From JAOUEA01 sp963734685 (GTDB lineage Bacteria; Actinomycetota; UBA4738; HRBIN12): a stretch of DNA of 64,000 nucleotides. The stretch is taken from NCBI GenBank assembly GCA_963734685.1, contig CAVTIC010000007.1, forward strand, positions 1 to 64,000, given 5' to 3'. Shown in pieces: positions 58,173-64,000 of the stretch (positions are counted from its first letter, which is position 1; every line of letters begins with the position of its first letter). The notes beneath the pieces were generated by a model. It had not been told where the DNA came from and searched no databases. It saw only the letters and a list, made by a program, of their open reading frames with translations. The position numbers were made by a program, and so were the translations under genes.

Positions 58173-58598
58173 TCAGTCGAGGCCGAGTTGCTGCGTCATC
58201 GTCAGCCGGTCGAAGTAGTCGCGGTAGCGGACGATCTGGTTGTTGCGGAGCTGGACGATACCGACGCCGCTGCGTGCGAACGAGCGACCCGTCGGCTCAT
58301 AGTGACCGCCGTCGGGGCGCGGCAGTGGGGCATCGTGCGTTCCGCGGGCACTCCACTCGTTCGCGACCAGGTCGCCCTGCCCGATGAGCGTCACGCTCTC
58401 GACGGAGAAGTCGGGAAACGCGGTCGTGAAGCTCTTGCAGCCGGCGATCAGCTCGTCGCGCCCGTGCATCGTCCCGCCGCTCGGAACGTCGGTCCACTCG
58501 CAGTCCTCTGCAACGAGATCGCCGAACGCCGCCCAGTCACGATTGGTCAGCGCCTCACCGAGCCTGCGAACGACCTCGATGTTCTCCTCAACGGACAT
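58173..58598 (-). CDS. SnoaL/NTF2-like small protein
   Basis: 141 aa. NIEVVRRLGEALTNRDWAAFG, LVAEDCEWTDVPSGGTMHGR, ELIAGCKSFTTAFPDFSVE and IVQLRNNQIVRYRDYFDRLT follow the cone-shaped NTF2 fold of SnoaL-like polyketide cyclases and limonene-epoxide-hydrolase relatives. Catalytic His/Asp are not identifiable, and such orphans are often of unknown function. ATG 58598; the ATGC tract TATGCT lies about 17 nt upstream as a possible -10. Confidence 0.8.
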   Translation of the reverse strand: MSVEENIEVVRRLGEALTNRDWAAFGDLVAEDCEWTDVPSGGTMHGRDELIAGCKSFTTAFPDFSVESVTLIGQGDLVANEWSARGTHDAPLPRPDGGHYEPTGRSFARSGVGIVQLRNNQIVRYRDYFDRLTMTQQLGLD

Positions 58599-58629
58599 GC
58601 TCGTCCGAGGAGCATACGCTGAGAGGTTG

Positions 58630-58700
58630 TCAAGCGAAACAGCCGGAGCGACGGGAGTCGGACCCGTCTCGCATGCTTGACAAGCAGGTGGCCGCACCGG
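58630..58700 (-). other. tRNA-Asp-like degenerate sequence inside a long inverted repeat
   Basis: On the minus strand, an anticodon-arm-like CCTGC-TTGTCAA-GCATG (would-be anticodon GTC) is followed by a T-arm-like ACGGG-TCCGACT-CCCGT, but the acceptor does not pair well and T55 is C, so it is not a functional tRNA as it stands. The 9-bp inverted repeat TTGTCAAGC (58625-58633) / GCTTGACAA (58673-58681) encloses the T-arm half. Possibly an attachment-site or tRNA relic. Confidence 0.3.
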
Positions 58701-58787
58701 CTGCCTCACGTCCCGTGGGACGCCCACTCCCCCGGAACGGTTCGATGTCTCGAGGCATCGTCCCACCCTCAGGGCACCGCTCCGCTG

Positions 58788-60380
58788 CTAGCCCACGTCG
58801 CGTCGCCGGAAACCTACGATGCCCACACCGACTAGGGCGGCGGCGACCGCGAGGAGCCCGAGGAGCGGCAGGGCCTCCAGGTCGTTGCCGGGGATCCTCG
58901 GCACATGGGCGAACGGCGAGAGATCCATGACCCAGCGCGGCAGCTCGAACAACGTGCCGAACTCTCCGAGCAGCAGGAACGCGACCAGGACTCCCCAGGT
59001 CGCGCTCGTCAACCGAGGGGCGAGACCGAAGGTCGCCACGACGATGCCGATCATCACGCACGCGGCGGGGATCTGGACCAGGGCACCCACGACCACGGCA
59101 CCGATCTCCGCTTCACCGCCTGCCGTCAGCGCGTATCCGACCCCGGTGGTGAGTCCGCCGAGCAGCAGGATGACGGCGGTGCCGACCACAGCGGGCGAGA
59201 CGTGGCTCGCGAGCCATCCCACGCGGCCGGTCGCCGTGGAGAGCAGCAGGTCGGTGCGCCAGGCCACCTCCTCGGAGCGGAGCCGCATCGCGGCCTGCAT
59301 CCCGTAGATCGAGACGATCGAACCGAGCATGCCGAGCTCGAGGGCGAGGTAGGCGTCGATCAGTGCGCTCGTGCCCCCGAGCTTCGCGATGAAGTCCGCC
59401 GCCGCTGGGTTGTCGATGATCGAGCCGACGTTCGAGGCGATGCTCCCGATGATCGCGGCGAGAAGCGCCACACCGAGGGCCCATGCGAGGAACGTGCCGC
59501 GTTGCAGGCGCACGGCGAGTCCCAGCAGCGAGGAGAGCCAGGTACCGGCGACCGGTGGACCGGGGCGATCCGCGAGTATGCCGGAGCCCAGATCCCTGCG
59601 GGCCGACACTGCGTAGGCGACGGTCCCAAGCACGATCGAGAACGAGACCAGCAGTAGCAGCACGGCCCACCGCTCGTGCGCGAAGGGGCGGACCTGCTGG
59701 CTCCAGCCGATCGGTGACAGCCACGACACCCACGTGGCGTCGTCGCGACCGGACGCGTCGCCGATCGCGCGCAGGATGTACGCGAGACCGAGGAACGCGG
59801 CGGCGATCCCGCTGGCGGCGCGGCCTCCCGGGGTGATCTGCGCCGAGAATGCCCCGACGGCGGTGAACGCGCACCCCGTGGCTGCCCACGCGAGTCCGAA
59901 CGCGGCCGACCCGGCGACGGGTAAGCCGGTCGTGATGAGACCGAGCGCGCAGAGCGCGCCGATCGTGAGGCTCGCGCCGACCCCGACCGCGATCCCGGCG
60001 GTCAGCGGTGCGTGCCGCCCGACCACCGTGGCACCGAGGAGCTCGAGCCGGCCTGCTTCCTCCTCCGCCCGCGTGTGGCGGACCACCAGCATGAACGCGA
60101 GGATCGCGAGCAGCGCCGCACCGATCCCGCTCATCTTGACCAGCGACAGCGCTCCGAGGCTCGAACCGTAGATCCGGCCGTAGAAGGCGACGAGCGAGGT
60201 CGTGCCGTTGATGCTGGCGATCGCCTGGATCCGCGACGCCGCGGTGGGGTAGAGGTCGGTCGTCGCCCTCGCGGAGAACGTCACCATGACGACGAAGGTC
60301 GCGATCCACGCGGGAAGCACGATCCGGTCGCGGCGCAGGGCAAGGCGGACGAGCTGGCCGGTACCGGTGAGCGCGCTCAT
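58788..60380 (-). CDS. ABC exporter permease (antibiotic-type, TnrB3-like)
   Basis: 530 aa with about 12 helices in two similar halves. The middle is Arg/Gly-rich and cytoplasmic, the C-terminus ends in GVGIVGFRRRDVG. This double-length ABC-2-type permease is the partner of drug-type ATPases such as tetronasin exporters in Streptomyces. ATG 60380 overlaps the ATPase stop (ATGA). Likely exports a hydrophobic antibiotic or lipid; its substrate is unknown. Confidence 0.85.
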   Translation of the reverse strand: MSALTGTGQLVRLALRRDRIVLPAWIATFVVMVTFSARATTDLYPTAASRIQAIASINGTTSLVAFYGRIYGSSLGALSLVKMSGIGAALLAILAFMLVVRHTRAEEEAGRLELLGATVVGRHAPLTAGIAVGVGASLTIGALCALGLITTGLPVAGSAAFGLAWAATGCAFTAVGAFSAQITPGGRAASGIAAAFLGLAYILRAIGDASGRDDATWVSWLSPIGWSQQVRPFAHERWAVLLLLVSFSIVLGTVAYAVSARRDLGSGILADRPGPPVAGTWLSSLLGLAVRLQRGTFLAWALGVALLAAIIGSIASNVGSIIDNPAAADFIAKLGGTSALIDAYLALELGMLGSIVSIYGMQAAMRLRSEEVAWRTDLLLSTATGRVGWLASHVSPAVVGTAVILLLGGLTTGVGYALTAGGEAEIGAVVVGALVQIPAACVMIGIVVATFGLAPRLTSATWGVLVAFLLLGEFGTLFELPRWVMDLSPFAHVPRIPGNDLEALPLLGLLAVAAALVGVGIVGFRRRDVG

Positions 60381-61306
60381 GCTCGAGGCCGAGGCGTCCC
60401 GTCCTCGCCGGACGATCCGTCCGCATAGAGTCGGAGGAAGAGCTCCTCGAGGGTTGGCGGCTGGCTGACGAGGGTGCGGACCCCCGCCGCGGCAAGGCGA
60501 CGCAGGGCCACGCCGAGGTCGCCGGGGTCGACGTGACACCTGACCGTGGTGCCCTCGATGCGCAGGTCGTGCACGCCCCGTAGCTCGGCGAGCCCCACCG
60601 GCTCGGCGTCGAGCTCGGCGGTGACCGACGTCCGCGTTAGGTGACGCAGGTCGGACAGGGCGCCGGACTCCACGACCCTGCCGGCGCGGATGATCGTCAC
60701 GTGGTCGCATAAGGCTTCCACCTCGGCGAGGGTGTGGCTCGACAAGAGCACGGTGCGGCCCGAACGCCGCTCCTCCTCGATGCAGTTGCGGAAGGTCTCG
60801 GCCATCAGCGGATCGAGCCCCGCGGTCGGCTCGTCGAGCAGCAGCAGCTCGACCTCGGAGGCGAGCGCCGCGACGAGCGCGATCTTCTGCCGGTTGCCCT
60901 TGGAGTAGGAGCGCACCTTCTTCGTGGGGTCGAGCTCGAAGCGCTCGAGGAGCTCGGCGCGACGGCCCGCGTGCAGGCCGCCTCGCAACCGCCCGAGCAG
61001 GTCGATCACCTCACCGCCCGTGAGGGTCGGCCACAGGTTCACCTCGCCGGGGACGTATGCGAGCCGTCGGTGCAGCTCCACGCGGTCGGTCCAGGGGTCG
61101 CCACCGAGGAGCCTGACGGAACCGCCGTCGGCACCGATCAGGCCGAGCAGGATCCTGATCGTAGTGGTCTTGCCCGACCCGTTGGGGCCGAGGTAGCCGT
61201 GCACCTGGCCCTCGGGGACCTCCAGGTCGAGCCCGTCCAACGCCCGCGTCTGGCCGAACGACTTCTCCAGACCGGTGATCGATATCGGCGCGGCCACATC
61301 TCCCAC
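60377..61306 (-). CDS. ABC exporter ATPase
   Basis: 309 aa. Walker A GYLGPNGSGKTTTIRILLG (about 37-55), signature VRSYSKGNRQKIALVAAL, Walker B VELLLLDEPTAGLDP, switch His in LLSSHTLAEVEAL. The C-terminal DUF4162-like tail (about 220-300) ends with SQPPTLEELFLRLY, typical for drug/antibiotic ATPases. GTG 61306 is used (GTG 61297 possible). Coupled with the permease downstream; TAGAGT (61346-61341 minus) may be its -10. Confidence 0.92.
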   Translation of the reverse strand: MGDVAAPISITGLEKSFGQTRALDGLDLEVPEGQVHGYLGPNGSGKTTTIRILLGLIGADGGSVRLLGGDPWTDRVELHRRLAYVPGEVNLWPTLTGGEVIDLLGRLRGGLHAGRRAELLERFELDPTKKVRSYSKGNRQKIALVAALASEVELLLLDEPTAGLDPLMAETFRNCIEEERRSGRTVLLSSHTLAEVEALCDHVTIIRAGRVVESGALSDLRHLTRTSVTAELDAEPVGLAELRGVHDLRIEGTTVRCHVDPGDLGVALRRLAAAGVRTLVSQPPTLEELFLRLYADGSSGEDGTPRPRA

Positions 61307-61438
61307 AGCGTCACGTCAACGGAAGACGTCTCCTCCACCCACTCTAGGTTCTGCAGCCTCGTCATCGTCGCCGTCGATGTGGGACCATGACGGCCCTTCG
61401 CCACTGGCCATCGACCCTACGACCCTGGACGACGACGG

Positions 61439-62884
61439 TTGGCCGAGACCACGAAACGGACCCAGCGTTCCTTGGCTCTGGTGGTGCTCGCCGCGGGCAA
61501 GGGCGAGCGACTGAAGTCCTCCCTCCCCAAGGTGCTGCACCCGATCTGCGGGCGCCCCGCGCTCTGGCACGTGCTGCAGGCCGGGCTCGCGGCGAAACCG
61601 GCCAAGGTGATCGTCGTCGTCGGCCACGGTGCCGACGACGTGAAGGCCGAGGTCGCGAGTTGGGGGCTCTCGCCGAAGCCCGTCTTCGTCGAACAGTCGA
61701 AGCAGCTCGGCACCGGGCACGCCGTGCAGGTTGCCGAGCGCGCGGTGGGTCGGGTCGACGACGTGCTCGTGATGGGCGGGGACTACGACCCGGTCACCGG
61801 CGACGACGTGAAGCGTCTCGTGGCGAGCCACCGCCGATCGAAGGCCGCCGCGACGATCGCGTCGACCGTGCTCGACGACCCGGGCGGCTACGGACGCGTC
61901 GTGCGACGCGGGTCGCGGCTCGTCGAGGTCGTCGAGGACGTCGACGCCTCCCCGCAGGTACGGGCGATCGGCGAGGTCTCGATCGTGCTCTTCGCGTTCC
62001 GGCGACGAGAGCTGTTCGCGACCCTGCCCCTGCTCGACCGGAAGAACCGTCAGCGCGAGTACTACCTGAACCGCGTGATCCCGGCGATGCTCGCGGCCGG
62101 CGAGAAGGTGACGGCCGTGACCGTCGACACCGGCGGGGCGATGGGCCTGAACTCCCGTGCCGGGCTCGCCGCGGTCGAGGCGGTCGTGCGCGAGCGCGTG
62201 AACGCCCGGCACATGGCCGACGGCGTGACCCTCGTCGACCCCGGTGCCACCTACATCGACGTCGACGTGAAGATCGGTGCCGATTCCGTGATCTACCCGA
62301 ACACGTTCCTGGAGCGCGGCTCGCGCATCGGCCTCGCGTGCGGCATCGGCCCGTCGGTCGCGATGGCGGCGAGCGAGGTCGGCGACGGGTCGGTGGTGCG
62401 GTTCTCGGTGCTCGAGGGCGCGCGCGTCGGACGCGGCTGCGAGGTGGGACCGTTCGCACGCCTGCGGGAGGGAGCGGTACTCGAGGATGGGGCGGAGGTC
62501 GGCAACTACGTCGAGGTGAAGGCGACCACGCTCGGCCGGGGGGCCAAGGCGAAGCACCTGACGTACCTCGGCGATGCCGAGATCGGCGAGCGCGCGAACA
62601 TCGGCGCGGGTACGGTGACCGTGAACTACGACGGCTACGCGAAACACACGACCGTCGTCGGGGACGGCGCGCGCATCGGTTCGGATACGATGCTGGTGGC
62701 GCCGGTGCGAGTCGGCGACAACGCCAACACGGGAGCCGGATCGGTGATCACGACAGACGTCCCTGACGGTGCGCTCGCCGTGGAGCGCGCCGAGCAGCGA
62801 ACGATCGAAGGCTACCGGGCACGCAAGGACGAGGAGCACCGCCGCCGGGGCCGCCGGGCCACGACGCCGAGGAGCGAGACGTAG
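61439..62884 (+). CDS. glmU: Bifunctional GlmU: GlcNAc-1-P uridyltransferase / glucosamine-1-P acetyltransferase
   Basis: 481 aa. Uridyltransferase half: LVVLAAGKGERLKSSLPKVL (nucleotide loop), EQSKQLGTGHAVQ and the Mg-binding Asn in MGLNSRAGLA. Left-handed beta-helix half: LREGAVLEDGAEVGNYVEVK, NIGAGTVTVNYDGYAKHT, ending VITTDVPDGALA. The Mg/Asp loop reads GGDYDPVTGDDV where most homologues have GDxPLLT, so the Pro-Leu is displaced; the Asp is kept. TTG 61439 is the start, with no strong Shine-Dalgarno. Makes UDP-GlcNAc for peptidoglycan; prs follows 12 bp later. Confidence 0.95.
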   Translation: MAETTKRTQRSLALVVLAAGKGERLKSSLPKVLHPICGRPALWHVLQAGLAAKPAKVIVVVGHGADDVKAEVASWGLSPKPVFVEQSKQLGTGHAVQVAERAVGRVDDVLVMGGDYDPVTGDDVKRLVASHRRSKAAATIASTVLDDPGGYGRVVRRGSRLVEVVEDVDASPQVRAIGEVSIVLFAFRRRELFATLPLLDRKNRQREYYLNRVIPAMLAAGEKVTAVTVDTGGAMGLNSRAGLAAVEAVVRERVNARHMADGVTLVDPGATYIDVDVKIGADSVIYPNTFLERGSRIGLACGIGPSVAMAASEVGDGSVVRFSVLEGARVGRGCEVGPFARLREGAVLEDGAEVGNYVEVKATTLGRGAKAKHLTYLGDAEIGERANIGAGTVTVNYDGYAKHTTVVGDGARIGSDTMLVAPVRVGDNANTGAGSVITTDVPDGALAVERAEQRTIEGYRARKDEEHRRRGRRATTPRSET

Positions 62885-62896
62885 AGGGAGCGGGCC

Positions 62897-63877
62897 GTGG
62901 AGATCATCACCAAGAAGCGGATGATGCTGTTCACCGGCACCATCCACCCGGCGCTCGGTCACGAGATCGCCGACTGCCTGAGCGTGCCGGTGAGCGAGTC
63001 GGAGCTCCGTCGATTCGCGTCCGGCGAGATCTACTTCCGGGCGAAGGAGAGCGTGCGCGGCGCCGACGTGTTCGTCGTGCAGACCCACTACGACCCGGTG
63101 AACGAAGCCGTGATGGAGCAGCTGATCATGATCGACGCGATGAAGCGCGCGTCGGCCAAGCGCATCTCTGCGGTGATCCCCTACTACGGCTACTCCCGGC
63201 AGGACAAGAAGGCGATGTCGCGCGAGCCGATCAGTGCGAAGCTCGTGGCCGACCTGCTCTCGACCGCCGGCGCCGATCGCGTCGTCAGCGTCGACCTGCA
63301 CTCGGGGCAGATCCAGGGCTACTTCGACTCGCCGTTCGACCACCTCACCGCGCTGCCGATCCTCTCGAACTACCTCGAGAACGAGCTGGGCCTGCACGGC
63401 GACGATCTGGTCGTCGTCGCTCCCGACGCCGGCCGCATCAAGACCGCCGAGAAGCTGCGCGAGTACCTCCACGCCGACCTGGCGTTCCTGTACAAGCGGC
63501 GCTCGCGCACCGAGGCGCACAAGATCGAGGAGATGGCGGTCGTCGGTGAGGTGCAAGGCAGGCCGTGCGTGATCGTCGACGACATGATCGACACCGCGAG
63601 CACGGTGGCGGCAGGCACGAAGGTGCTCGACCAGATGGGCGCCGGACCGATCTACGTCGGCGCGACCCACGGCATCTTCAGCGGGAAGGCGCGTCAGGCC
63701 CTCGAGGAAGCCCCGATCGCCCAGGTCGTCGTCACCAACACGGTGCCGATCCCCGAGGAGCGCCAGTTCGACAAGCTCAAGGTGCTGTCGATCGCCCCGC
63801 TGATCGCGAGCGCGCTGCGAGCCGTCTTCGAGGATTCGAGCGTCAGCGAGATCTTCGGCGGCGCCAACCAGGTCTAG
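62897..63877 (+). CDS. prs: Ribose-phosphate pyrophosphokinase
   Basis: 326 aa. ELRRFASGEIYFRAKESVRG, IPYYGYSRQDKKAMSREPIS (ATP flexible loop), VVSVDLHSGQIQGYFDSP and the PRPP-binding loop CVIVDDMIDTASTVA are all present. It makes PRPP from ribose-5-phosphate and ATP for nucleotide, His and Trp synthesis. GTG 62897 behind AGGGAGCGGGCC; glmU-prs is conserved in Actinomycetota. The TAG stop (63875) is the left arm of the third 17-bp palindrome. Confidence 0.96.
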   Translation: MEIITKKRMMLFTGTIHPALGHEIADCLSVPVSESELRRFASGEIYFRAKESVRGADVFVVQTHYDPVNEAVMEQLIMIDAMKRASAKRISAVIPYYGYSRQDKKAMSREPISAKLVADLLSTAGADRVVSVDLHSGQIQGYFDSPFDHLTALPILSNYLENELGLHGDDLVVVAPDAGRIKTAEKLREYLHADLAFLYKRRSRTEAHKIEEMAVVGEVQGRPCVIVDDMIDTASTVAAGTKVLDQMGAGPIYVGATHGIFSGKARQALEEAPIAQVVVTNTVPIPEERQFDKLKVLSIAPLIASALRAVFEDSSVSEIFGGANQV

Positions 63878-63891
63878 TCTGTGCTGGACTA
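63875..63891 (+). repeat. 17-bp palindromic element, copy 3
   Basis: TAGTCT-GTGCT-GGACTA, one mismatch in the right arm. The left TAG is the prs stop codon, as in copy 1 where the TAG is also a stop. A partial convergent gene ends 17 bp further on. Confidence 0.55.
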
Positions 63892-63907
63892 GCGGCCGGA
63901 GGGGGCA

Positions 63908-64000
63908 TCACGGCGGGTCGATCACTTGACCGTAGTCCTCCCAGGACTGCCGTGGTGAGCGCCGCACGACATCGCCACTCGCGTCGACCGTTTCCAACGT
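63908..64000 (-). CDS. C-terminal end of a gene entering from the right (unidentified)
   Basis: The minus strand is open from the window edge to TGA at 63908, giving 30 codons that end SWEDYGQVIDPP. Third-position GC is high (about 22 of 30), as in true genes of this window, but the piece is too short to identify. It would converge on prs with the 17-bp palindrome in between. Confidence 0.4.
   Translation of the reverse strand, partial: TLETVDASGDVVRRSPRQSWEDYGQVIDPP

Noticed and set aside
57943..58218. Plus-strand frame of 91 codons in the scar region.
   Set aside because: Serine/arginine-rich translation, no ribosome-binding site and no similarity to any known family; codon use unlike neighbouring genes.

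Overview
The window is a single high-GC stretch (GC is strongly favoured at third codon positions throughout), with dense, often 4-bp-overlapping genes. It looks like chromosomal DNA of an uncultured actinobacterium. Support for this is the Actinomycetota-type order metG - tatD - Rpf/RlpA-like wall protein - ksgA - ispE, the pmt gene divergent from rsmI, glmU - prs, a DUF3052 gene, a deazaflavin-type flavoprotein, and leaderless genes with TANNNT -10 boxes directly in front of the start codon. I cannot place it below phylum.

Layout. 1-10.2 kb: a sugar or sugar-acid catabolic island (partial DegT aminotransferase, GH4 glycosidase, PLP fold-III D-serine-dehydratase-like enzyme, KDG kinase, KDPG aldolase, ROK regulator with promoter and operator, lipoprotein/permease/permease ABC importer, Gfo/Idh dehydrogenase). 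10.2-18.6 kb: a form II CO-dehydrogenase-like molybdenum hydroxylase (coxS-L-M) followed by ferredoxin, moaA, an MscS channel and the MoxR/VWA pair (coxD/coxE-like). 18.6-33 kb: mixed metabolism, with glycolate oxidase scattered as glcF and later glcE-FUSC-glcD, tryptophan 2,3-dioxygenase next to a frameshifted aminotransferase, and a PspC/LiaF envelope-stress module next to a frameshifted PspC-histidine kinase and its NarL-type regulator. 33-41.9 kb: small enzymes, a macrodomain protein, two adjacent PfkB kinases with an MFS transporter, an APH remnant, pirin, a DAO-family oxidase, CPBP protease and YbaK-like deacylase. 42-54 kb: CocE-type peptidase, protein O-mannosyltransferase, then the housekeeping block rsmI, metG, tatD, RlpA-like, ksgA, ispE, GNAT and tRNA-Gln. 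54-58.8 kb: accessory zone with an adenylate cyclase coupled to an orphan betaine-type binding lipoprotein, a HipA-like remnant, an IS256-family insertion and scar sequence. 58.8-64 kb: ABC exporter, glmU, prs and the tail of another gene.

The most unusual signals are regulatory or structural: a 17-bp palindrome (TAGTCT-N5-AGACTA) present three times; several genes whose only sensible start is ACG or CTG behind a good Shine-Dalgarno; about ten leaderless genes; a divergent pair whose -10 boxes share the same TA; a LexA-like box before the wall protein gene; and the translationally coupled cyclase/binding-protein pair. Three single-nucleotide frame breaks between 24 and 28 kb are either recent pseudogenes or consensus errors. 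No CRISPR array, prophage, rRNA operon or replication origin was seen.
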